64,000 bases of DNA. It comes from Certhia americana (taxonomy: Eukaryota > Chordata > Aves > Passeriformes > Certhiidae). Of the stretch, positions 53,831 through 64,000 are shown piece after piece; within the stretch, counting starts at the first letter, position 1; each line of letters begins with the position of its first letter. The stretch is taken from contig JAGMWU010000027.1 of NCBI GenBank assembly GCA_018697195.1, forward strand, positions 13,435,224 through 13,499,223. Reading direction: 5' to 3'. The notes beneath the pieces were generated by a model, which saw nothing but the letters and a program-made list of their open reading frames with translations, made no database searches and was not told where the DNA came from. A program made the translations under genes and the position numbers.

Positions 53831-54208
53831 TCAAAACTCAGCCAAGATTTGGGACCAAAACACAGTGAGGGATAAATTCAAAGTACAGTTTTCCCAATGG
53901 ATCCCCTTAGAGACTGAAATGTTACAACACTGGTCAGGGAGATGCTCCTTAGAGGAGCTGCTGACAGAGAGGGAAATGATATGACAACCTTCCCATGCCA
54001 TGGTGCTAACATCTCTTTTGGGATCAAAACAAATCCCCCATGATAAGCTGCAAATGTGAAGCCCCTGAGCATGAGTACCTTGTTAAACAGCTGAAAATAT
54101 AAGAGGATCCAGGTTAAAAAGAGTTTATTGACTGTTCTGCAGGAAAAACCTTTGCTGCTTGTTTTAAGGTCCAGTGGGCTATAGGTACCAGAATGCTGGT
54201 AAGGCAGC

Positions 54209-54933
54209 TGTCATGAGTTGCAGTGCAAAATGTAACCAAAACTCTGTATTCTATCACCATCTGATGAAACTGGGGTGTGTGGGGGGGGGTGGTGGTGTAA
54301 TTGTCTGTCAATGGGCCAACTGTCAAGAAACCTGCTGGGGCAGTATTCTTATCTCTTCCACAACCCAGCCTCCCTCCAGGGAGAGATCTTCTGCTAATGG
54401 GCCATTGAGTCTCACTGATAGAATTACATCATCCCATTGGGAAATGCTCCAGCTAAGGGGTGGAGCCAAGGATTCCTACCTGGATGAAAATCTGGAAGTT
54501 GGAACACCAAGACAGCCTTTTCCACTGGATTCTCAGAGGAAGACCAGGCCCATCTATCACTACTGGGCCTTCAGCGAAAGAACTCCACTCTTTCTACAGG
54601 AGCATCACTTCAACAGAGCCACATCTGCTACTAGGACTGCAGCCACCATTTAATCAGACTGCCACCAACACCCTGACCCACAGGGTGTCAGGTTGTATCC
54701 TGACTCTGTCAGTGGGTTTTGTTTGTTTATTTGTCTTACTGCATGTGGGTTTTTTGTTTTATTTTATATTTTAGTTCCTCTAATAAAGAACTGTTATTCC
54801 TATTCCCATATCTTTGTCTGAGAGCCCCTTAATTTCAAAGTTATAATAATTTGGAGGGAGGGGGTTTAAATTCTCCATTCTAAGGGGGGGGTCCTGCCTT
54901 CCCTAGCAGACACCTGTCATTCAAACCACGACA
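54209..54933 (+). repeat. Solo LTR K, TSD GCAGC (725 bp)
   Basis: It starts TGTCATGAGTTGCAG and ends TCAAACCACGACA. GCAGC occurs at 54204-54208 and 54934-54938, a perfect 5-bp duplication. AATAAAG at about 54781 is the likely polyadenylation signal. The 3' part (CTGTTATTCCTATTCCC) is shared with the TGTTGGGGG-type ERVL LTRs, so LTR K is probably ERVL-related. Confidence 0.92.
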
Positions 54934-54938
54934 GCAGC

Positions 54939-55350
54939 TCAGTGGATTAATGAATTAATTTCTCAGATTCTTTGGTGGGACTGAGATGTTGCCATCACAG
55001 TCCTGAGAGAAAGGGAGAAACAAGCCCCTACAAAACAGGAGCATCTACTGGGAGCAGATTGAGGGACAAGTGGCCAAGCCCCAGGCACCAGGAGCATGGG
55101 GGAGGGGAGGTGATCACATTGATCCTGATTTATCACACTCTGGCAGAGTAATTCCCCAGCTTGCTGGGCACCAGTGAGCTGAGCTCCTTAGGTCTGGGGA
55201 TAAGATTAGTCTGAAAGGTGCAAGAGAGACATAAATCCAGCTCTGGAGAAAGTGTTTTATTAAAGTGGTTTGGTTTGGGTTTTTTTTTTTTATTAACAGC
55301 AAATTATCTTGAACTGGCTGATGGGGGAGGCAGGATGGGAGCTGGGTAAT
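54939..55350. other. Unassigned DNA with poly-T tract
   Basis: Nothing recognised beyond a T run at about 55280. Confidence 0.45.
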
Positions 55351-55530
55351 GTTATATCATCAACCATGTATCAATATATCATATTAATACAATATACCAA
55401 CATTGTGTCATCAAACATATATCAATACATATTAATATATCAATATTATATCCATATTACTCCATAATATATATTATCCAATATGTCAGGTTGATATTGA
55501 TATTATATCATATATCAATACCATCAACTA
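55351..55530. repeat. AT-rich simple repeat
   Basis: Irregular repeats of ATATCAATA and ATATTATATC fill about 180 bases. There is no stable period. Confidence 0.75.
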
Positions 55531-55839
55531 ACTTATTAGACACCAAGGCAGTTGTGATGAGTCTTTTAAGCTTCATACCTGGATCTATCTCCAGTCAGGG
55601 CTATCAAGCCTGAATGCAGCACAAAAATTCCTGATTTAGGGCTTGATAGAAGTATTTAATAAATCCGAATGAATGCATCTGATTATTTTAGTTAGAAAAA
55701 GAAACTGTGCTTGGAGAAAGTAAAAATGCTTAACTGTGAGAAAGGAAATGTCAAATTATTTAATTTCACATACGTTAAAAATGACTAAATAATGTTGTCT
55801 TTCGCATTTATGTATTAGCTTTTGCATGTTGTTATTGAT

Positions 55840-56423
55840 CATAGATATTTAGATATGGTATACATTATAACTCCTTTTAGCAGCTTCTTAATATAACAAT
55901 CTCACAGCTTAAGTATGTATTGTACTGCTTTTAGAAATAGTAGTGTCATAGACATAATATCTATGTATCACTTATAGAAATGGTAATGTGATGAATAGAC
56001 CTTAACAAAACATAAAACGTGAAAAAGCTTTTGTGTAACTAAAAGAACTGTGTAAGATCATCCATTAATTTACCAGTCCAAGTGATAAGATGACAGTGAC
56101 ACAAGACAGAGCACCGGAGAGGATGGGAGGAAAACACATTATTTTCTCTTATCAAGAGGAGTGTGAAACAACAGGAATGAGACCACAGGAAGAAATAAAA
56201 CTTATTGATGTCCTACAGATAAGCAAAGATGGGAAAAATCAAACACAAAGAACCACTGTAACATCAAAAACTTCCAGGAATGTTTAAATAATGTATAAGT
56301 TAATGAATATGCATGTAACCCTAGCAATGTACCTGTATATAGAGACCTTGATTGTAAGTGTTTGGTGTGGTCTTTGGCTGTTCATCAAAGGCACCCCAGT
56401 GCTGGAAATATTGTCCTTTTTTA

Positions 56424-56469
<46 letters not shown>

Positions 56470-56507
56470 CTTTTTTAAATTCTGAAGGGTGAATTTCGTT
56501 TTTCACA
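55840..56507 (+). repeat. Probable solo LTR N (approximate limits)
   Basis: The 3' end TTCTGAAGGGTGAATTTCG then TTTTTCACA resembles that at 60120-60152 (GGAGAGTGAACCTCATTTTT then CACA), and short blocks upstream are also shared. The 5' limit is a guess. It contains the TTA microsatellite. Confidence 0.4.
56421..56469. repeat. (TTA)n microsatellite
   Basis: About 15 pure copies of a TTA/ATT trinucleotide. Confidence 0.95.
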
Positions 56508-56692
56508 CAAAGCACTTAGTTTTTGGCCTGTAGTGATATGTCCCCTTTTTGCCCCATCAAGATATTTATAAAAGATGTGCAGATTGGGGCTGAACAAATC
56601 TCTTTTGCATATTTCTCTATGCTTCAGGAAATGAAGTGGGTCACCTATACACCCTTTGCACTTAATTTCTCCCCAGCTTTCCAAAACGGACA

Positions 56693-57729
56693 TGTCCTGG
56701 TTCTAGCCAGGACAGGGTTAACTTTTGCAGTAGCCAGGAAGGGCATGGCCAGGACCCTGAGGTTGTTCTATACCACCTCACACCATATGCAGGGACTGGA
56801 CAAGGATGAGTCCCTTTCAGTTGGGCCAGTGTCAAAGTGAATGGTCAGGGCAGACTCGGTTCCACATGGTGAGCACTTCTGAAATACAAAGTTATGTTTC
56901 GTGTCAGGTAAATAAAGATAATTTGTGCAATTGTAGTTGTGAAATGTGTGGAACACAGCCATGGGAAAGTTATAAAGATGAGCCATAATAAACATGGAAG
57001 AAGGCCTTTTTTGAACTAATCCTTTGTTCGCAATTAACTATTATAGATCTTAAGTTGTTTTGTAGTAAGAATATGTGAATTATAACTTTAGATGTTGCTT
57101 TTTGACAAGAACTTTCTGCTTGTAATTAATCCTTAAGCTGTTTTGTAATAAGAACTCTTTTTTTAGAATATTGCTTTGTATTAAGGATTTTTTAAACTGT
57201 AGCTGTAGAATGTATAACAAAAGAAGGAAATAGGTCTATCTCAAATTCCTAACAAAACGGTGAAAAAAAGAGCCTGAGAAAGAAAGGTGGACAAGAACTC
57301 GCTGACTAATGGCTTTGAAAAGGGAAGCTGGACATCAGTATTATAGATTACTGGTCCTAGAAAATAGAAGCTGGACCTCGTATCTGGAAGCTGGAACCCC
57401 ATCATCTGGAATACACATCCCAGAGTGTACATTCTGGAAGAAATGGATCACAATGGAGTATAGAAATTGTAAAGAAACCAGCTATCACTATTGTTGATTT
57501 ACATCCTGAAGTATAGAATTGTGACATAAAAACTGGAATTAGAAACTGCTGAGAAAGCCTATGGATATACATATAAATACCAGCAGGCCTCAGCAATTGG
57601 TGTGCAGTTGGAGGGAAAAATTCCTACCACTGTACCCAGTGCTGTTTTGCGCATATTTTACCATATTAATTAATAAATTGAATTACTGCTTGATATATTG
57701 GCTGAGTCAAGCTCCTCATTTTTAACACA
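56693..57729 (+). repeat. Probable solo LTR L (about 1.04 kb)
   Basis: The start TGTCCTGGTTCTAGCCAGGA then CAGGGTTAA is typical of many songbird LTRs as I know them. The end is CATTTTTAACACA, with AATAAA at about 57672. No target-site duplication was found, so the ends are approximate. Confidence 0.6.
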
Positions 57730-58408
57730 CTTGCATGTGAATCTTTCACCTATCTTGTTGGGGGTTACATTTCTTTTCTTTTGTTCCTTCTTACCTATAT
57801 AACTTAGGGAAAAGTTGCTAAGAAACACTGACAACTGCGCACTTATGGTTACTTAAGAAAACAAAGAAGTGGCCAAATTCAGGGGGAAGGAGGGCATCTG
57901 GTTGCATTTTCTCTCATCTGTGGAGTGTCTCTCATGGGGGAAGATACTGTGAGAATTGAGACAGGAAAAGGACAGGGCTGGGGGCAGCTGCCTGCTCTCT
58001 CTCTCTCACTCTGGGTTTCAGAGGAGGACGGTGGGAGCTGTTTCTTCTGCTGTGGAGGTGAGCCTCTGCTCGCTAGAGCAGCCACCAAATTGTAACCTTA
58101 TTATCACCTACCTCACAAAAGAGGGACCTATCACCATATGCTCGGGTGCCCGGGATCCTGAACCTGCCTCTCCCTGCCCTGCTGGGAGCCGGGTCGCTGC
58201 TGTCCCCCCGCCTGGCACTTTCTTTGGCACTGTTCTGGGTTTCTCTACGCTGTAGCCCCGCACCCCCTGCCCTGCCAGGACATCCCACAGTTCCAGCTAC
58301 GGCCGCAGAGCTTCTGATACATCTTGTCCACCACCACAAGATTTCTGCTCATTCCTGTCGTTCTAGCTCGGTGCTCCTCAGAGTCCTGCTGGGGCACCAG
58401 GATTGACT

Positions 58409-58441
58409 GCCCCCCGGGGGGGGGGGGGGGGGGGCGGGGGG
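58409..58441. repeat. Poly-G tract in LTR J
   Basis: A C run flips into a G run of more than 20 bases. It is capable of G-quadruplex formation, and its length is unreliable. Confidence 0.9.
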
Positions 58442-58780
58442 GTTGTGAAGCAAAGCCTCTCTTCCATCCCTTCCCGTCTCAAAGCGGCCACTACCACGTG
58501 CTCTCTAAGCCCATGCCACAGCGCTCCCTGCCGGCTGTGACCATCACTACACCAAAGGGAAACACGCCTGCAGCCAAGAAGGCTGTCACTGGGTTCCTGG
58601 TTCTGTTTGTTGTTAACGTTGTAGTTGTTGTTGCTTGTCTGCTTTATTATACGTACTAGTAAAGAACTGTTATTCCTATTCTCATATCTTTTTGCCTGAG
58701 AGACCCTTAATTTCTAAAATTATAATAATTTGGAGGGAAGTGGATTACATTTTCTATTCCAAGGGAGGCTCCTGCCTTCC

Positions 58781-59362
58781 TGTCCTGGGGTGATGTTGTG
58801 AGGTTTGTATCCCCAATCGTCTGTTCTGTTTAGGCTGGAGATGTTCTTCAAGACTGGCTCGGGGAAGTTTTGTTTTGGTTTTGTTATCAGTGTGCGGATA
58901 ACAGTTGGAGGGACACAGACATACACCGCTGCTTTTGCTGCTGCTTGCTTGCTTTTACTCCTGCTTAGCTCTTTAGTTAGTTTAACTAGACAGTCCAAGA
59001 TTCTTCTGGACTGCTTTCCTTTTCCTCTCTCCTTCGTGGAATTATTCAATCCTGCTCTGGACTGGGACCTGGGAAACACCGAGAGTCTGCACTCTGTTCT
59101 GCAGCAGCCTGCCCAGCGCCGGAGAGACCAACAGAGCTACCACTCCCCAAAGAAAGACTGTCTGAATTGTTATCCCTTCAGAACGGTGATTGTTCATCTT
59201 GTGTGTTGGGGGGTGCTCTTTCTGTTAAATAAACAGGTTTCTTTCCACTTGTCTCCGAGGAATCCTTCCCGAACCGGTGGGGGTGGGGAGGGGGTGTGGG
59301 AGTCTGCTCTTTGAAGGGGCCCCTTTGGAAGTTTCTCCCCAAACTTGCCCTAAACCAGGACA
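58781..59362 (+). repeat. Solo LTR H nested in LTR J, TSD CTTCC (582 bp)
   Basis: It starts TGTCCTGGGGTGATG and ends AAACCAGGACA. CTTCC occurs at 58776-58780 and 59363-59367. AATAAAC at about 59225 is the probable polyadenylation signal. Confidence 0.9.
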
Positions 59363-59639
59363 CTTCCTTAGCAGACACTTTTCTTTCATACCAAGACACT
59401 TGTGTACTGTTATTAATATTGTTGTTGCTGTTCATTTCTTACTTTATTGCTGTTCTTAGTAAATTGTCCTTATTTCAACCTGTGATTTTTACCTCTTGTG
59501 CCTCCAATTCTCCTCTTCATCCTACTGCCTGCTGGAGGGCGAGGGCAAGTGAGCGAGCAGCACACATTGTGGAGCGTTTCAGTGTGTTATAAAAAAATAT
59601 TATAATATTGGCTTTTCGCAAATATTTATATGAGTGCTA

Positions 59640-60152
59640 TATGCATAAAGTTAAAATAACTTTGCTATAAAGATATAGTTGTGGGGTTTTTTTGCTGATA
59701 ACTGAGCTTAGACACAGTAATGGAATAGTTGGTATAGTAATGGAACTGTGTGCTTGATCAGGATAACATCCACTGAACAGATGATGAGGACCCCTCTACT
59801 GATATGCCAACTATCAGCACCTGCCATCTGAAAAAGTGTGGACCAAAGCCCAAAACTGGAAATGACGATAAGAATGGACTAAAACCACAACCAAGAAATG
59901 TGCATGCTCTAAAAAGGCAGACCCAAGGAGGGGCCATGCTAAACAGTTCCTGGAATATGTAAAATATGTTCTGTGAAAAAGATGAATATGCAACAGAAAA
60001 GGTATTTAAAGAAGGTCTTCAAGCACAGGAGGTGGGATCTTGGCTGAATGCCAAGCACCCGGCCATAAAAACTTTGCTTTATTGTCTTTGTCTCTTATTG
60101 TCATTTATTAAACTTTTAAATTTTAACAGGAGAGTGAACCTCATTTTTCACA
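59640..60152 (+). repeat. Probable solo LTR N, second copy (approximate limits)
   Basis: It resembles the copy ending at 56507 (see there) and has ATTAAAC near 60107. The 5' limit is not defined. Confidence 0.4.
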
Positions 60153-60339
60153 AGTGGGAACACTAAATTGGGGAATATCATTCCTAAACCACAACAGCCT
60201 TACTTTATCCAGTCATTATTGCCATCAATCTATATACATATATATACACACACAAAAGTATGGGTATCATTTCCATAGTCAATGCCCATCCCTCCAAGAT
60301 GTCTGTTGAGTTCATTTAGTCCAGGACTGTGGTTTCCAT

Positions 60340-61440
60340 CTGTCCTAGATGTCTTCCAGGGCAGGAGAGCAGGTGTGCTGTCGGCTGGCTACAAGCTGTA
60401 TGAGAAGCAGTCCACATGAAGGGCAGCAGAGGGGGTGTCATGGCACATCAAAGACCCCCCTCCAAAGGGGTCCCCAGACCCTGCACCAGAGCAGTGCAAC
60501 ACGATGCAACAGATCCACAGTGTTGCAAGGGACAGTGGCAAACTTGCCCTCCCCAGGTGTCCTGGTTTGGAACAGATTTCGGAGGAAACTTCCTGAAGAG
60601 GTCCCCTCTAGAAAGCAAATTCAAGCAGTCCCTCCCCCCACTGGTCCAGGAGAAAAGTCTTCTTCGAGAAATGTGGAAAAAACTGCTTATTTAACAAGCA
60701 AAGTGCTCACAAACATGAAAAAATGAGTAATAATAAACAACGGAACCTCACATTCTGAAAAGATAGCAAATTCAGAGTCCTTTTGTAGTTCAGAATCCTT
60801 TCTGTGGGTGTGGCCTCGGCTTTCACTCAGCCTCTATCAGTCCCTCCGGCACTGGAAAATGCCACATCCCTGGTCCTGGTCGGCCACAGGTGTGAGCTCT
60901 CGGTGTTTTTCTGGGTTTTTGGTCCAGAAAGGTTTGAACGGTTCCAAGAAAAAGAAAAACCACAGTCCAGGGAACTTCTCTGCCTCAGCTAGAAAAAACT
61001 AACTAAAAGCAAAGGAAAGCTCTCTCCCACTTTCTGTCTATGCTGCAAACAACACACACAGAGAGAAAGGAATTCTGGGGGAGTGAAAATGAAGCTTCTG
61101 CACACACAAACTGCACACCACCACTTCCCCCTCCCTTTGCTCTCAGATCTCCCTGGACCAACCTTAAAGCTATAAGACCCATTTCTGAGCAAAAAAACAG
61201 ATGATGGGGATACCAGCATTATAAAGTCACCCCAGGACACCAGAGGAGGCACGTGGGCATTCCCACCTGGCCCAAACGTATAGTAATCCATTGGATGCTA
61301 TACTTTTTGGCGGCAGAAGTGGAGGGGGACCCTCATCACAAAGACCAGGTGAAGGGGAGGAACGAGATATTGTTGGGACCTTCAGCATGGTAATGTGTTT
61401 CTACCTAACCTGTCATTCTCTCTCTGTCCGTCCCCCCCCC
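60340..61440 (+). repeat. LTR C-like fragment with nested LTR H
   Basis: GGGGGTGTCATGGCACATCA, then AAAGACC, and GGCATTCCCACCTGGCC match 15490-15665, and the match extends to about 15800. It lacks the first part of the 14472 copy. The nested LTR H at 60558-61239 interrupts it. Orientation is given as in the 14472 copy. Confidence 0.65.
60558..61239 (-). repeat. Solo LTR H nested in LTR C-like fragment (682 bp)
   Basis: On the plus strand it reads TGTCCTGGTTTGGAACAG at one end and CACCCCAGGACA at the other. The reverse complement matches the other LTR H copies. Flanks CCCAGG and CCAGAGG are similar, probably a decayed duplication. Confidence 0.85.
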
Positions 61441-61720
61441 CCCGCACACTCACTCCTGAAGGAGAATGTACAACTGACCTCATAACTGATTCCAAGCACT
61501 ACTGACTTCTTGTTCTTCTGTACAACATTTCATACCAATCATCCTACATGCATTATACCTGTGTGCCCTCTCTGCACCCTTCTGTGATTGGTCCATACAC
61601 CTCAGCATTCCAGGTCTCCTTACCTTTAACACTCTTCACCTGTCTTACACAGTTGTAGCCCATTAGGGATGAGGCTCCGCCACAGCCCCATTCCCAATCA
61701 CCACAAACTGTGTGCCTACA
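61441..61720 (-). repeat. Putative LTR M start next to a polypurine tract
   Basis: On the minus strand the sequence after the purine tract starts TGTAGGCACACAG, an LTR-like start. No second copy or defined end was found. It could also be ordinary 3' flank of a gene-like unit. Confidence 0.35.
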
Positions 61721-61740
61721 ATTCCCCCTTTTTTTCTTTT
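61721..61740 (-). promoter_or_regulatory. Polypurine-tract-like sequence 1
   Basis: On the minus strand it reads AAAAGAAAAAAAGGGGGAAT followed by TGTAGG. It looks like the ERV2 and ERV3 polypurine tracts. Confidence 0.5.
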
Positions 61741-62335
61741 GAAATAAATGCCATGTCTACTATCCTTCTACAGGTCCCTTGCAAAAGAAATAGTAAACAT
61801 GGTACTAGTGTCTTTTTATGTAGATTTTACTAGCTCTGGAATGTGTTTGTGTACTGACCTTAATTCATTTCCCAAACTTACATCACATATCAACATTTTT
61901 CTACTTATACCTATGGAATTAACTTTCATACCTATGCCTACGGAATATTGACAAAGATTAATGGCTGCAATTCACAATTACAACATATATGTTTCACCAG
62001 CAAATAAACACATTGTATTGAATAATAGAACTCCTGCTCTGTCTCTAGCTCCCACTGCTGCTTTAGTAAATTCTCTTGTTCCTTTTTCAGTTTTTGTTGC
62101 TTTTGTCTTCTGCAATTTCAGTTCTTCTATCTGCTGAAGTAATGTTTCTGCTTGCTGCTTCTCTCCCTCATCTTGCTCTTTTCAATGCTTGACCTTGTGC
62201 AGTTTCACAATCGTTTTCATAAAATCCATCCATAGTTGTGAGGGCAAGACTGTTCCCACTCTTTGGTAATTGGCACAACTGCATTTTATCAGAGGCAAGA
62301 CTGCCTTCATCACTATCCCTATCCACCCTCCTACA
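61741..62335 (-). pseudogene. Coiled-coil-like coding remnant, second module
   Basis: On the minus strand, 62220-62040 reads Lys/Glu/Gln-rich helical text (EKQQAETLLQQIEELKLQK, then in another frame KKEQENLLKQQWELE). A short segment similar to 62500-62430 follows. The module ends at the purine tract at 61740 and is preceded at 62336-62352 by a second purine tract. Function unknown; no family identified. Confidence 0.4.
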
Positions 62336-62352
62336 ACTCCCCCTTTCTTTTT
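62336..62352 (-). promoter_or_regulatory. Polypurine-tract-like sequence 2
   Basis: On the minus strand it reads AAAAAGAAAGGGGGAGT followed by TGTAGG, the same hexamer that follows purine tract 1 at 61720. Confidence 0.5.
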
Positions 62353-62519
62353 AAACTACAAAATTGCAGCATTTCTATAAAGACATGTTTAGGTAAATGG
62401 CTATTATGACATATTCACATATTTCAAGGAGAACTAATCGGTACAAAGACATGTTTAAATACAACACATAGGTTTCATTAAGAAAGAAACACATTGTACT
62501 GATTATTTAGCTCTCAATA

Positions 62520-64000
62520 TTTTTGCTTTTATGCTACTAGTCCCAGAGCTAGGCTGTTGATCTTTTCTGATTTGGCTTTAAGCACTTGATCTTGTTTAAT
62601 CTGAATCCGTTCTTGTTCTTCTCTTTCTAACATTAGCTGATCAATCCATTCTTTTAGACATTTATTTTTTTCTCTCAGGGCGTCTTCATGTGATACTAAA
62701 CCTGTCTGTAATTTTCTTTGGAGACGCTCTCTGGATTTCTCTTCTGTTACAGCTCTTTGCTTTTGAGATTTGGAATCATTTAGATTTGCAGGTTTTGTTA
62801 GTGGCTCTTCTACCATTTTAATTTGTTTCTGGATTTCACATTCTGTTGGTTCTCTCACTTTAGTTTTCTTTGAGTAATCAGTTTCTGATAGTTGAAAAGT
62901 GGTGACTTTTCCTTCTAAATTCCCTTGAAGGGAATTACTCTCTGTTAACATCTCTGATTCTTCCTGAAGTTTTATATAATCATTTCTAAGTTCTTTTAGC
63001 TAGGTGTCTTCACTTGGAACTAAGGTGATCATGTTTTCCAACTCTTTCCAGGATGCAACCTGAATCTTGTTTCTTGTTTTATGTTCTTGCTCGAGTTGCT
63101 CAAGGTGGGTTTTCTGTTCATCAAAATCTGTTGCCAGTTTTATGCGCTCTTCACTTTCTTGCTTGAATTTTTTCATATCTTCTTTCATGACCAAAAGCTC
63201 CCTCTGTAAAGCTTCCTTTTCTTTTTGTAATTGATTTATGGCATTAACATCCTTGTTGGGATTCAGACACTCATTCCTGCCTCCAGCACTTGATCTAGGC
63301 TCTTCTAAACTGCTTTTTCCTTCTTTTTAAGTTCAGACTTTACCTCTCAAGAGTTGAGAGCAACTGAGAACATTCCACTTGATATGCCCTTGCTCTTTTA
63401 TCCAGCAGAGATTGCAGATGAGCAAGCACACAGTCCTTCTCTCCTAAAGATTTTAGGTTCTGCTGATAAACATTTTGTTTTTCAGCTATGACATCATTCA
63501 CTTCTGCAATATTGTGCTGAAGTTCCTCTAAATGGGATGCTCTTGAAGATAAGGTTTTGGTCAGATCACTTATTTTGCCATCTTTTTCTACAAGTTGTTG
63601 TTTCAAATTTCCAAGATGAGACTCAAAAGCATTACTTTGTCCTTCAATTAGTTTCAGTTTGTCTGTTAATGAGTTAACTTGCTTCAACAGCCCCTCTGCT
63701 TTTCTCTGCTCTTTTTCTATTTATTCCTGTCCACTCTTTTCTAATTTCCCAACTTTTTGCATCACTTTTTACTATCAACACCACTTGTAGCTTCTTTTTT
63801 AGATTCTCTTTTTCCTTGCCCATTTTTCCAAGATTGCTCTTCATCTCCTCTTTTTCATTCATTAAATCTTGAAACTCAGCTTCGCTACTGCTTAACATAA
63901 CCTGGTTATGTTCTAGTCCTTTCTTACAATCCCCAAGTTCCTGCAATACTCGGTTTAGCTCTGCCACTGAACTATTATGAACAGCTTCAAGGTTTTGCAG
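62520..64000 (-). pseudogene. Coiled-coil protein gene copy, frame-broken, partial
   Basis: Almost 1.5 kb on the minus strand encodes continuous heptad-type coiled coil in four frames (63674-63967, 63340-63687, about 63000-63300, and 62529-62990). It has a stop at 63000-63002 and frameshifts near 63340 and 63680-63850. Typical text is ELGDCKKGLEHNQVMLSSSE and NLKQQLVEKDGKISDLTKTL. No intron-like gap was seen, so it is either a processed copy or part of a very large exon. The style suggests a long golgin- or centrosome-type coiled-coil protein (giantin came to mind), but I cannot confirm the identity. It continues beyond 64000. Its 3' end lies beside purine tract 2. Confidence 0.6.

Larger units (their letters stand above)
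57756..59398 (+). repeat. Solo LTR J (ERVL-type) with nested LTR H
   Basis: It starts TGTTGGGGGTTACA and ends CATACCAAGACA. It shares AAAGAACTGTTATTCCTA and the ending with the ERVL provirus LTRs. LTR H at 58781-59362 sits inside it, leaving about 1.06 kb of LTR J. A long poly-G tract lies at about 58411-58440. No clear target-site duplication was seen. Confidence 0.75.

Noticed and set aside
1..64000. CRISPR arrays, bacterial operons or complete tRNA/rRNA genes
   Set aside because: No spaced direct repeats, no bacterial gene pattern, and the only tRNA-like module lacks a foldable acceptor stem.

Overview
The window looks like avian nuclear DNA, probably from a songbird-type genome. It holds 3' ends of CR1 LINEs on both strands, many LTRs with TGTCNTGGTTT-like or TGTTGGGGG-like starts, class I (gammaretrovirus-like) and class III (ERVL-like) endogenous retroviruses, and no clearly intact host gene in 64 kb. 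Most of the sequence is LTR element inserted into LTR element, as in a heterochromatic or W-chromosome-like region (inference). Family letters (LTR A, B, C and so on) are mine and only mark copies that match each other inside this window.

Layout. 1-8824: ERV1, a minus-strand class I provirus (env, pol, gag, leader, tRNA-Arg-like primer site, 626-bp LTR) that cuts into an LTR A copy continuing to 10215. 10342-11280: a solo LTR H with an LTR I nested inside. 13809-15967: solo LTRs K and C. 16680-16885: a CR1 tail. 17091-17837: a solo ERVL-type LTR with a target-site duplication (TSD). 17884-26813: one large LTR A-type element with a 5-bp TSD and a duplicated 3' part, into which an almost complete ERVL provirus (18665-25281, TSD GTGAC, open 1,042-codon pro-pol) has inserted. 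27503-36718: ERV2, a class I provirus with LTR B ends, no env and two nested LTRs. 36996-48692: ERV3, a class I provirus with short LTR G ends, a tRNA-His-like primer site, gag-pro-pol-env, and four nested LTRs (A, B, E, D). 49110-54933: CR1 fragments, solo LTRs B, H, I and K, and a 12-bp minisatellite split by two LTRs. 55350-61720: AT-rich sequence, microsatellites and further LTRs (N, L, J, H, C). 61720-64000: minus-strand polypurine-tract-like modules beside a frame-broken coiled-coil gene copy that runs off the window.

How the parts relate. ERV1, ERV2 and ERV3 carry clearly related gag-pol genes, but have three unrelated LTRs and different primer sites. Their order of insertion can be read from nesting and TSDs. 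ERV2 carries a strand-asymmetric excess of G-to-A changes (at least 14 conserved Trp codons turned into stops), which looks like cytidine-deaminase editing. This is the most interesting signal in the window. Other notable items are the hydrophobic N-terminal part of the ERVL Gag-like ORF, a Pol III-like tRNA module in the ERV2 leader, a G-quadruplex motif in the ERV3 LTRs, tandem hairpins in the ERV1 leader, and the interrupted minisatellite. All alignments were done by eye; no database search was possible.
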